Source: Phycisphaerales bacterium
GTDB taxonomy: Bacteria > Planctomycetota > Phycisphaerae > Phycisphaerales > SM1A02
Direction of reading: 5' to 3'
NCBI GenBank assembly: GCA_007135295.1
Contig: SLJD01000100.1
Coordinates: 1 to 5,789, forward strand
DNA length: 5,789 nucleotides
In this document: positions 1 to 5,789 of the stretch, one piece after another
Position numbering within the stretch: the first letter of the stretch is position 1
Layout of the letters: each line of letters begins with the position of its first letter
Program-made: the position numbers and the translations under genes
The notes under the pieces: model-generated
What the model saw: only the letters and a program-made list of their open reading frames with translations
The model's database searches: none
What the model was told of the DNA's origin: nothing

Positions 1-184
1 ACGGGACTTGATGATCGGTCGGATAAAACCAGCCCGACATCGGCCGGCCGAGTAGATCCCATCGTTTCACTGCGCACACGCCGGTCACTTGATGAATGAC
101 AGGCTCGGCAGAAGGCGTCTCGGCAGCAAACGGATGCATGGTTCAATCCGACAAGCGGAATTCCGCTGATTGCTCAGCGGGCGG
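1..184. other. Non-coding flank downstream of pdhB
   Basis: I find no convincing gene in this stretch. Reading frames on both strands are short or are extensions antisense to pdhB. It contains a 12-bp GC palindrome at 40-51, a direct repeat of CTCGGCAG at 104-111 and 119-126, and a 14-bp palindrome (154-167) that merges into the hairpin next to the pdhB stop. A gene for the E2 subunit does not start here, so the pdh transcript probably ends in this stretch. Confidence 0.6.
163..180 (-). terminator. Hairpin just after pdhB, possible terminator
   Basis: CCGCTGA (163-169) and TCAGCGG (174-180) form a perfect 7-bp stem with a 4-base loop, starting four bases after the pdhB stop in the direction of its transcription. 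The sequence that follows on the minus strand is AATTCCGCTTGTC, with only a few T residues, so a classical intrinsic U-tract is weak. The left arm also belongs to the palindrome AGCGGAATTCCGCT (154-167), so two alternative hairpins compete. It could terminate transcription or protect the 3' end of the mRNA. Confidence 0.45.
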
Positions 185-1168
185 TCACGCGTTGTAGGTC
201 GCGGCGCGAACGGCCTCGGTAATCTTCCGCGCGTTCGGAAGCATTTCCTGTTCAAGGTTGTATGCGTACGGGGCGGGGACGTCGTCCGCATGGACGCGGT
301 GCACGTGATTGTCCAGGTCATCGAAGCATCGCATGTGCACCTGGGCGGCGACTTCAGCCCCGACCGACGCGAAGGGCCAGGACTGATCGACGACCACGCA
401 GTAGTTCGTCTTGCGCACGGACTCGACCACCGTGGAAATGTCGAGCGGCCGAATGGTCCGTCCGTCGATCACCGTGCATTCGATGCCGTCCTTGGACAAC
501 TGCTCGGCGGCGTCCATCGCGAATTGGACGGGTCGGCCGTAGGTCACGATGGTGCAATCGTCGCCTTCGCGGCGGATCTGCGCCTTGCCGAACTCGATGA
601 CATACTCTTCCTCGGGAACATCGCCGGTTGTCGACAGGAGCCGCTCGGATTCCAGGAAGAAGACGGGGTCGTCATCACGGATGGCGGTCTTGAGCAGGCC
701 CTTGGCGTCGTACGGGTTCGACGGCATCGCAATCTTGACGCCGGGCACATTGGAGTACATTGACTCGACACACCACGAATGGGTCGAGCCGAGCTGCCCG
801 CCGGCCCCGTTGTTGCCGCGATACACGATCGGACAACCGTACTGCCCGCCGGACATGTACAGCATCTTCGGTGCGTTGTTGAGAATCGGGTCGGCCGCCA
901 CGAGCGAGAACGACCAGCTCATGAACTCGACGATCGGCCGCAACCCCTTCATGGCGGCGCCGATCCCCATCCCGGCGAAGCCGGACTCCGAAATCGGCGT
1001 GTCAACCACGCGCCTCGGGCCGAATTCATCGAGCATCCCCCGGGTGACCTTGTACGCCCCGTGGTACTCGGCGACCTCTTCGCCCATGACGAACACTCGT
1101 TCATCACGGCGCATTTCCTCGCTCATCGCTTCTCGAAGGGCGTCTCGAAACTCAATTTCCCGTGCCAT
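185..1168 (-). CDS. pdhB: Pyruvate dehydrogenase E1 component, beta subunit
   Basis: This 327-residue protein is the beta subunit of the alpha2beta2 E1 enzyme, which decarboxylates pyruvate with thiamine diphosphate and transfers the acetyl group to lipoylated E2 in the cytoplasm. The N-terminal pyrimidine-binding domain shows GEEVAEYHGAYKVTRG (from residue 29, with the cofactor-activating Glu at 30/31), DTPISESGFAG (56-66) and a conserved active-site His130 in GSTHS. The C-terminal transketolase-type domain carries IDGRTIRPLD and SVGAEVAAQV. Length is normal for the family. I chose the ATG at 1168 because MAREIEFRDAL aligns with the usual family N-terminus. An in-frame GTG at 1240 overlaps the pdhA stop and would add 24 basic residues without family resemblance. 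The gene lies 68 bp after pdhA and is presumably cotranscribed. A branched-chain 2-oxoacid dehydrogenase subunit is less likely, given the close match to the PDH type. Confidence 0.95.
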   Translation of the reverse strand: MAREIEFRDALREAMSEEMRRDERVFVMGEEVAEYHGAYKVTRGMLDEFGPRRVVDTPISESGFAGMGIGAAMKGLRPIVEFMSWSFSLVAADPILNNAPKMLYMSGGQYGCPIVYRGNNGAGGQLGSTHSWCVESMYSNVPGVKIAMPSNPYDAKGLLKTAIRDDDPVFFLESERLLSTTGDVPEEEYVIEFGKAQIRREGDDCTIVTYGRPVQFAMDAAEQLSKDGIECTVIDGRTIRPLDISTVVESVRKTNYCVVVDQSWPFASVGAEVAAQVHMRCFDDLDNHVHRVHADDVPAPYAYNLEQEMLPNARKITEAVRAATYNA

Positions 1169-1236
1169 GTTGTCGTTGCGCCTGTCTGAGTGACGGTCCA
1201 GTTGTCGGGTGAAAGGTAATGACGGTCCCCGGCGGC

Positions 1237-2334
1237 TCACTGCTCCGTGAGCATCTGAGGCAGACTCGTCCCCTTATACGCCCCCCACTCCTCGATATAC
1301 ACGTCGGTGTACAGCTCTTCGAGATCCGGCTCCGGCGATTCGTCGGCCCATTTCATCGCGTCACGCACCTGCTTCTTGACGTCCTTGTTCAGGGCTTTGT
1401 AATCGTCTTCCGAGAAGTCGTGCTCGGCCTTGAGGAAGTCGGCGAGCTTGTTGATCGGATCCTTCTCCTCGTACTCACTCTCCTCGTCCTTCGTCCGGTA
1501 CTTGCGCGGATCGGACATGGAGTGCCCTTTGTAGCGGTACGTGTGGACGTCGAGGAAATATGGCCGGCTTGATTCGCGGCACCGGTCGGCGACGGGCTTG
1601 AATCCGTCGTACACATGAAACACGTCCATGCCGTCAATCACCGCACTCTCGATGCCGTAGGCATGCGCCTTGACCGACAGGTCATGGGCCATCGTCGTGC
1701 CACGTTCGATGGCAGTGCCCATGGAGTAGCGGTTGTTCTCGCAGATGAAAATGACGGGCAGGTCGAACAGGCCGGCAAGGTTCATGGCTTCATGAAACGC
1801 GCCCTGATTCAGCGCCCCGTCGCCGAGGAAGCACAGCGTGACATGATCGGACTTGCCACCGTTGATAATCTCGTCCTCGTACTTGGTGGCAAAGGCGAGG
1901 CCGGCCCCGAGAGGGGTCTGAGCACCGACGATGCCATGGCCGCCGAAGAGGTTGTTGGCCTTGTCGAACATGTGCATCGAACCGCCCTTGCCTTTGGCGC
2001 AGCCACCGATCCTGCCGTACATCTCAGCCATGCAGTACTTCGGATCCATCCCGCGGGCGAGGGCGTGTCCGTGGTCGCGATAGGCTGTCACGACCGGATC
2101 GCGTTTTTCGACCGCGGCGAAGCAACCGACGGCAACGGCCTCCTGGCCGCTGTAAATGTGGCAGAAGCCGCCGATCTTCTTGTCCTGATACGACTGCATC
2201 GTCCGCACTTCAAATTCGCGGATCAGCAGCATGTCCCGCAGCCACTGGTGCAGCGTGTCGAAGGGCAGTTTCGAAGCGGGGGCGGTGTGCGTGGGGGAGG
2301 AAGTCACCGTGGACATTGGCCTTGTCTCAATCAT
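1237..2334 (-). CDS. pdhA: Pyruvate dehydrogenase E1 component, alpha subunit
   Basis: The protein has about 365 residues and is the alpha subunit of heterodimeric E1. It binds the diphosphate end of thiamine diphosphate through the motif that begins GDGALNQGAFHEA (residue 171) and ends in ENN (199-201). Other family signatures are FCHIYSGQEAVAVG (58-71), YRDHGHALARG with two active-site-type histidines (88, 90), and the loop KGHSMSDPRKYR (269-280). That loop matches the phosphorylation loop of mitochondrial E1-alpha: the first-site serine is present (Ser272), while the second-site region is shortened as in other bacteria. The first ~20 residues are Ser/Thr/Pro-rich and not conserved. The start is uncertain: ATG 2334 has no Shine-Dalgarno sequence, whereas ATG 2316 has AAGG only 3 bases upstream, and a TTG at 2337 is also open. 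A candidate promoter lies about 40-60 bp upstream. E2 and E3 genes are not in the window. Confidence 0.95.
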   Translation of the reverse strand: MIETRPMSTVTSSPTHTAPASKLPFDTLHQWLRDMLLIREFEVRTMQSYQDKKIGGFCHIYSGQEAVAVGCFAAVEKRDPVVTAYRDHGHALARGMDPKYCMAEMYGRIGGCAKGKGGSMHMFDKANNLFGGHGIVGAQTPLGAGLAFATKYEDEIINGGKSDHVTLCFLGDGALNQGAFHEAMNLAGLFDLPVIFICENNRYSMGTAIERGTTMAHDLSVKAHAYGIESAVIDGMDVFHVYDGFKPVADRCRESSRPYFLDVHTYRYKGHSMSDPRKYRTKDEESEYEEKDPINKLADFLKAEHDFSEDDYKALNKDVKKQVRDAMKWADESPEPDLEELYTDVYIEEWGAYKGTSLPQMLTEQ

Positions 2335-2381
2335 CAATGCAACCGAGCCGGCGCGACCAGTGCACCGGCTCCGGATGCTGC

Positions 2382-2410
2382 GTTATAGGCACTTCGGCCG
2401 GATTCGACAA
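2382..2410 (-). promoter_or_regulatory. Candidate sigma70-type promoter for pdhAB
   Basis: On the minus strand, TTGTCG (2410-2405, 4 of 6 to the -35 consensus) and TATAAC (2387-2382, 5 of 6 to the -10 consensus) are separated by exactly 17 bases. Transcription would start near 2375, giving a leader of roughly 40-60 bases to pdhA. The -35 box overlaps the end of the hairpin that follows the protease gene. The match is by eye and has no experimental support. Confidence 0.5.
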
Positions 2411-2437
2411 CCGCGAGGACACTTGTCCCCGCGGTTG
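2408..2437 (-). terminator. Probable terminator of the S41 protease gene
   Basis: Bases 2408-2420 and 2425-2437 pair into a 13-bp stem around a 4-base loop. The single mismatch at DNA level (A2416 against C2429) becomes a G-U wobble in the leftward transcript, so the stem is continuous in that orientation only. It lies 25 bases past the protease stop codon. The following minus-strand bases (TCGAATC) are not a good U-tract, so termination may be partial or factor-assisted. Confidence 0.6.
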
Positions 2438-2462
2438 CCGGATCATGACGGTTTTCCGGGAC

Positions 2463-4760
2463 TCATTCAAGTCCCAGGTGAGCGTGTTTCGCGTCGGGCA
2501 CCAGTTTGGCCAGCGCCCGGGCCTGCAGGACGAGCAGGGCCGTCTCCAACTGCGGATCAACGCCCTCGGTCAGGAGCGTGTTGATGTCCGCGCGGTCTTC
2601 ATCGTCGACCTCATCGAAGTCGATGCCATCCAGTTCGCCGTCGAACAGATCCTGGTGAACAATGTCTGATTCCTGACGGATCTCGATGGAGCGGCTGACC
2701 TGCTCCGGGGTCATGCGGACCGTCAGATTGGGATCAACACCCCAGACCGTATCGCCGGGCCGACGGTGAACGAGAGGGCCATCCGGGTTGTTCGGCCCAC
2801 CGGGCAGACGGTAGTACTGAGTGGTGATCTTCAGGGCGGAATCCATGCTGATCTGATGAACGGTCTGGACACTTCCTTTGCCGTGGCTTCGCTCACCGAT
2901 CACGATGCCTGCATCGTGGGCCTGCATGGCGCCGGCGACGATCTCGGAGGCGCTGGCCGAACCCTTGTTGACAAGGACGACGGTCGGGATGTTATGCCGA
3001 CCGATTGATGCGCGGCCATCGTTGGCATCGTACTGGAAATTCCGGCGCTGGTTCTTGTCCTCGCCTGAAACAATCGGACCGCGATCAATGAACAGCCGCG
3101 AGACATCCACGGCCGCATCGAGCAGACCGCCGGGATTGAACCGCAGGTCAAGGATGAGGCCGTTGGGGAGGTTGCTGCGATCCTCGCTGATCGTGTTCCA
3201 TGCGGCGAGCAGATCGTTGGCGGTCTCTTCGGTGAACTCGGAAACGCGAATGTATGCAATCCGTGATTCCGGATCGATGTACCACTCCCACTCCGGCTTG
3301 CCGTCGCTGCTGAGGCCGGTCTTTTCCCAGCCGCGAACGGACCACATCTTGATGACGTCGCGGGTGACGGGAATCTCGACCAGATCGTCGTGGTCTTCAC
3401 GACGCACACCAAGCGTCACTTCCGTGCCCTGCTCGCCGGTAATGCGATCGACCGCATCGTTGAGACTCCAGCCGGCGGTGGACCGGCCGTTGACTTCGAC
3501 AATGCGATCATCGGGCCGAACGCCGGCGAAGTACGCCGGGCTGCCTTCGAGCGGTGTAACGACTTTGATCTCGCGCCGCTCGTCGTAGCGGATCAGAATT
3601 CCGACGCCGACGAATTGGCCCTGCGTTGCCTGGCGGAACCGACGCATCTGATCGGGCCAGATGATCTCGGTGTAAGGATCGTCGTACATCTCGTCGAACG
3701 ACGTCATCGCCCCATCGCCGAATTCGCGGTAGAGGATGGCATCGTCGAGGTCGAATGTGCGGTCGTTGAGCCGCATCATCTCGCTGAGCATGCTGGACAA
3801 CATGGTCCTGCCGCGAATCCGTCCGGCGTCCTCGATGTCTTCGAGTTGATCGTCGAGAAACCGCGTCCACTGATCGACAAAGGCGCGGTTTTCGAGCGCC
3901 GGGAAGTTCTCCTTGAGGTCCGACGTTGTGACGAGCAGGCGAATGGACTCCAAGCCGCCGCGAAGCATCGGCTCCCATCCGGCATCTTCGATATGCCGAC
4001 TCGCGGCCATGCCGATGGCCTGCCGGAGCGTTCTGCTGTCAACACCTTCAAGCCGCTCCTCCCATTCCTTCGCCTCGGCGCGTTCCTCGTTGAACTCGCC
4101 GGGCGGCTCATCGCCCATCCGTTCCGCCATTTCAACCCGCAGTTCATGCAGGCGGCGCGGGGCGTACTGCGCCAGCAGCGCGACACGGCGCGTCACACGT
4201 TTGAGCCGGCGGTCGTAATGGTCATACTCATCGTGCAGGTCGGTGTCTTCATACAACGTCCGCAGGTGGAAGAGCAGATCACGAGCGTACAACCAGTCGC
4301 CACGCTCTTCAGCCTCGGCGGTGTATTCATCAGCCTTGTCGATAAGTTCACGGACGAAATCATCCTGAAATATCTCATCAAAATCGTCGCTGACAGCCTG
4401 AGCGGTGAGAGCCTCGTTAAGGGCCTTGAGGACTCGGTCTTCATCAAGGTGCTCCCGCATCTTGCGCTCGGCCTCGCGACGGGTCTCGGCACGGTCTTCC
4501 TCGGCCTGGTCCTGATTCTCGCGAAGGCGCTGCGCTGATTCATGAATCCGAATCAGGTGCCGATCCTGAGCATCACTCGACAATTGATCGAGTTGACGAT
4601 TGAACAGATCACGCTGGCCCTGCTCAGCCGCCTCCCACACGTTGTGGGACCACTCCTCAATCGTTGGACTCACTGACTCAGATGCCGAAACAGCGGAATG
4701 TGCGGCCAGAACGGCCAATCCGAGCAGGCCAGCGATCGCTGTGCGTCCGTTTTTCTTCAT
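2463..4760 (-). CDS. Exported PDZ-containing S41 (C-terminal processing) protease
   Basis: This 765-residue precursor is a serine protease of the C-terminal processing (Ctp/Prc) type. Residues 1-26 are a signal peptide: MKKNGR, a hydrophobic core, then a VSA cleavage site before SES. Residues ~27-375 are a charged, mostly helical region with a likely coiled coil at ~66-118, which I cannot assign to a family. A PDZ domain follows at ~380-465 (GVGILIRYDE, GSPAYFAGVRPDDRIVEVNG). The S41 core has LDLRFNPGG (537-545), the catalytic Ser603 in GSASASEI and Lys628 in GERSHGKGSVQ, exactly 25 residues apart as in E. coli Prc, so it should be active. A GVDPN motif and an acidic tail end the protein. The ATG at 4760 fits the signal peptide, with GGA 9 bases upstream; a longer frame from GTG 4823 would bury it. 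The substrate is unknown. Its relation to pdhAB is probably only positional, because a hairpin separates them. Confidence 0.9.
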   Translation of the reverse strand: MKKNGRTAIAGLLGLAVLAAHSAVSASESVSPTIEEWSHNVWEAAEQGQRDLFNRQLDQLSSDAQDRHLIRIHESAQRLRENQDQAEEDRAETRREAERKMREHLDEDRVLKALNEALTAQAVSDDFDEIFQDDFVRELIDKADEYTAEAEERGDWLYARDLLFHLRTLYEDTDLHDEYDHYDRRLKRVTRRVALLAQYAPRRLHELRVEMAERMGDEPPGEFNEERAEAKEWEERLEGVDSRTLRQAIGMAASRHIEDAGWEPMLRGGLESIRLLVTTSDLKENFPALENRAFVDQWTRFLDDQLEDIEDAGRIRGRTMLSSMLSEMMRLNDRTFDLDDAILYREFGDGAMTSFDEMYDDPYTEIIWPDQMRRFRQATQGQFVGVGILIRYDERREIKVVTPLEGSPAYFAGVRPDDRIVEVNGRSTAGWSLNDAVDRITGEQGTEVTLGVRREDHDDLVEIPVTRDVIKMWSVRGWEKTGLSSDGKPEWEWYIDPESRIAYIRVSEFTEETANDLLAAWNTISEDRSNLPNGLILDLRFNPGGLLDAAVDVSRLFIDRGPIVSGEDKNQRRNFQYDANDGRASIGRHNIPTVVLVNKGSASASEIVAGAMQAHDAGIVIGERSHGKGSVQTVHQISMDSALKITTQYYRLPGGPNNPDGPLVHRRPGDTVWGVDPNLTVRMTPEQVSRSIEIRQESDIVHQDLFDGELDGIDFDEVDDEDRADINTLLTEGVDPQLETALLVLQARALAKLVPDAKHAHLGLE

Positions 4761-4841
4761 GAGTTGACGTCCATCCTGTTGGTGATATTCAACCGTACCG
4801 GTCCGCGCTTGATCAGCCGTCACTGCGGACGGTCACCTCTC

Positions 4842-4869
4842 TTGACCATCATAGGCCGGGCTGTATATG
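4842..4869 (+). promoter_or_regulatory. Candidate rightward promoter in the divergent region
   Basis: TTGACC (4842-4847, 5 of 6 to the -35 consensus) and TATATG (4864-4869, 4 of 6 to the -10 consensus) are 16 bases apart. A transcript would start near 4876 and run about 360 bases before the membrane-protein start, so it would have a long leader or encode a small RNA. The TATGAT box for the opposite strand sits inside its spacer. Only the boxes are seen; activity is inferred. Confidence 0.3.
4848..4853 (-). promoter_or_regulatory. Possible -10 box for the S41 protease gene
   Basis: On the minus strand, TATGAT (4853-4848) matches the -10 consensus at 5 of 6 positions and lies about 90 bases upstream of the protease ATG. 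No recognisable -35 box stands 16-18 bases before it, so it is weak evidence. It lies in the spacer of the rightward promoter candidate, so the two could not be occupied at once. Confidence 0.2.
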
Positions 4870-5223
4870 CCAGGCTGCGGCCACGAAGGCACAACCACAC
4901 CGTACCGCTGCCCGAATCGACCGAAGCCGACCGGCCCTTCACCCCAACCCCGACGAATCGCCTGCCGAGTCCGGAAAACATGGTCCGACCGGCAAACCTT
5001 GCCTGCCTGCACGTCCTTTTTCGCATTACTCGCTACTGATGTCAGACCACTGGAGTTCGATCCTGTTCCATTTATGGACGAGGCTCAATGCACGACGGAC
5101 CGCAGACCGCCGTCTGCCAACCCCCTGCCGCACCGCTTCATTCCCATCCTGCCAACTCAATTCAGGAATCCGGCCCGACCTCCTCGGATGGTTGCGATCC
5201 GACTGCTGGCTGCCGCGTTCCCG

Positions 5224-5229
5224 TATACT
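5224..5229 (+). promoter_or_regulatory. -10 box placing a leaderless start at the membrane-protein ATG
   Basis: TATACT (5 of 6 to TATAAT) ends six bases before the ATG at 5236. With normal spacing, RNA polymerase would start at or next to the A of that ATG, giving a leaderless mRNA. This agrees with the lack of any Shine-Dalgarno sequence there. No good -35 box lies at 16-18 bases; the nearest TTG-containing hexamer, TTGCGA at 5192-5197, is 26 bases away, which is too far. Confidence 0.35.
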
Positions 5230-5235
5230 TCCGAC

Positions 5236-5535
5236 ATGTTCGCGACTCTCGCCAATGCCGCGGCCGGCGGGGCAGCGGGCGCTCCGCCAACCGGTCCCTC
5301 CGGTCCGATGCTGCTGATCATGCTCGTGATCGGGTTGCTGCTCGGCATGCTGCTCATCATCGCCCTGATGATCAGTCTCCGGCGGAACGGTCAACTCGGC
5401 ACTTCTTCACGGCGGCCGTCGCGATCCACCGCAAAGGCCGATGGCGACCCCGACAGCCCCGACGACGCGTGGTCCGAGGCCGGACGCCGCACCAAACCGC
5501 TCGACCTTCCGGACACGGACGACCGGCCGACATGA
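5236..5535 (+). CDS. Small single-span membrane protein of unknown function
   Basis: This 99-residue protein matches no family I recognise. It has a short Ala/Gly/Pro-rich N-terminus (1-24), one strongly hydrophobic segment at 25-48 (MLLIMLVIGLLLGMLLII and on), an immediate Arg-Arg at 49-50, and a polar C-terminal half. That half has basic stretches (RRPSRSTAK) followed by an acidic, Pro-rich tail (DPDSPDDAW, DLPDTDDRPT). The positive-inside rule predicts N-terminus out and tail in the cytoplasm. I chose ATG 5236 because it follows a TATACT box at leaderless distance. An in-frame ATG at 5188 would add 16 residues (MVAIRLLAAAFPYTSD), and neither has a Shine-Dalgarno sequence. Its stop overlaps the start of the next gene by four bases (ATGA), so the two are probably translated together. 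The hydrophobic segment and this overlap make a real gene likely. Confidence 0.7.
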   Translation: MFATLANAAAGGAAGAPPTGPSGPMLLIMLVIGLLLGMLLIIALMISLRRNGQLGTSSRRPSRSTAKADGDPDSPDDAWSEAGRRTKPLDLPDTDDRPT

Positions 5536-5789
5536 ACGAATCCTCCGTCGGCCGCCAGTCCCCGCCACTTGCCGTAGTCACCGGCGCCGCCCGACGGGTC
5601 GGCCGGGCCAACGCGCTCGAGCTTGCACAGAGTGGCTGCGATCTGGTTCTGACGTATCGGGCGAGCGATGACGACATGGCCCGCACCGTGGACGACGCCC
5701 GTCAGGTGGCTGCCGAGAACGGTTACTCTATCGACTGCACATCGGTCCACGTCGACTTCGAGGACGCCCCGGATCGCTGGCAGCCGGTC
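5532..5789 (+). CDS. Short-chain dehydrogenase/reductase, pteridine-reductase-like (5' part only)
   Basis: Translation from the ATG at 5532 stays open for 86 codons to the window end, so the C-terminal part with the Tyr-x-x-x-Lys active site is not seen. The visible part is the start of a Rossmann fold: beta strand LAVVTG, the glycine-rich motif TGAARRVG (17-24), helix 2, then a second strand LVLTYRAS (38-45). An Arg after that second strand (Arg43) usually indicates NADPH rather than NADH. Asp75 in HVDFED fits the residue near the adenine ring. TGxxxRxG with an Arg-ending second strand is typical of the FolM/pteridine reductase branch, so a folate- or pterin-reducing role is possible but unproven; other SDR oxidoreductases remain possible. 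The start overlaps the previous stop as ATGA and has no strong Shine-Dalgarno sequence, so translation is probably coupled. Confidence 0.88.
   Translation, partial: MNESSVGRQSPPLAVVTGAARRVGRANALELAQSGCDLVLTYRASDDDMARTVDDARQVAAENGYSIDCTSVHVDFEDAPDRWQPV

Larger units (their letters stand above)
4761..5235. other. Divergent intergenic region, apparently non-coding
   Basis: These 475 bases separate the leftward protease gene from the rightward membrane-protein gene. The rightward frame in phase with the membrane protein stays open back to 4867, but its translation is a Pro/Arg/Thr-rich string typical of chance GC-rich frames and has no recognisable domain, so I treat it as untranslated. The region holds a candidate rightward promoter (4842-4869), a TATGAT box facing the protease (4853-4848), a hairpin CCGTC/GACGG (4817-4832) in the protease leader, and a GCAGAC/GTCTGC hairpin (5102-5117) with no T-tract. 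I find no tRNA-like fold. Confidence 0.55.

Noticed and set aside
40..51. 12-bp palindrome TCGGCCGGCCGA as an operator or recombination site
   Set aside because: Short GC palindromes are common in DNA of this composition, and nothing nearby, such as a regulator gene or a repeat copy, supports a role.
104..126. Direct repeat CTCGGCAG, two copies 15 bases apart
   Set aside because: Two short copies are too few for an array or an attachment site and may be chance.
170..763. Plus-strand open frame antisense to pdhB
   Set aside because: It is a shadow of the pdhB coding strand; the translation does not resemble a known protein.
1615..2388. A 257-codon open frame on the plus strand, antisense to pdhA
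   Set aside because: It mirrors a well-conserved pdhA and shows no domain of its own.
3390..4538. A 382-codon open frame on the plus strand, antisense to the protease gene
   Set aside because: The opposite strand encodes a clear signal-peptide/PDZ/S41 protein with intact catalytic residues. The antisense translation has no recognisable domain and is expected from codon bias in GC-rich DNA.
5050..5075. A tRNA T-arm-like string (GGAGTTCGATCCTG)
   Set aside because: The bases flanking the loop do not form a five-pair stem, and no acceptor, D or anticodon arm can be built around it.
5102..5117. Hairpin GCAGAC-CGCC-GTCTGC as a terminator
   Set aside because: It has only a 6-bp stem and is followed by a C-rich stretch with no T-tract, and no gene ends just before it.
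4867..5235. N-terminal extension of the small membrane protein by 123 codons, including possible ATG starts at 4867, 5074 and 5188
   Set aside because: The extension is Pro/Arg/Thr-rich without a domain or Shine-Dalgarno sequence, and a -10 box lies just before the ATG at 5236. The 5188 start cannot be fully excluded.

Overview
The window is GC-rich (about 60% by eye) bacterial DNA with ordinary single-copy chromosomal genes. I saw no tRNA, rRNA, CRISPR array or insertion sequence. The gene content suits a Gram-negative-type bacterium: an exported S41 protease with a long helical N-terminal region, and a heterodimeric (alpha/beta) pyruvate dehydrogenase E1 closely resembling the mitochondrial type. 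Weak or absent Shine-Dalgarno sequences and the architecture of the protease make me lean towards a planctomycete-like organism (possibly Phycisphaerae). This is an impression from the sequence, not a result of any search.

Layout. Three genes point left: an S41/C-terminal processing protease (4760 to 2463), then pdhA (2334 to 1237) and pdhB (1168 to 185). Between the protease and pdhA lies a compact 128-bp junction. It holds a strong hairpin, probably the protease terminator, directly followed by a good sigma70-like promoter for pdhAB. Another hairpin sits a few bases past the pdhB stop, and positions 1-184 show no convincing gene. Two genes point right: a 99-residue single-span membrane protein (5236-5535) and a short-chain dehydrogenase/reductase whose start overlaps its stop as ATGA (5532 to beyond the window end). 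The 475 bp between the two divergent groups (4761-5235) look non-coding and contain candidate promoters.

Function. PdhA and PdhB form the thiamine-diphosphate E1 component that decarboxylates pyruvate and passes the acetyl group to lipoylated E2. E2 and E3 are not in this window. The protease is predicted to act outside the cytoplasmic membrane and is probably a separate transcription unit. The membrane protein and the reductase look translationally coupled, but their joint role is unknown.

No clearly new system is visible. The points most worth a second look are the large uncharacterised N-terminal region of the protease, a probable leaderless start for the small membrane protein, its coupling to a pteridine-reductase-like SDR, and the promoter overlapping the terminator upstream of pdhA.
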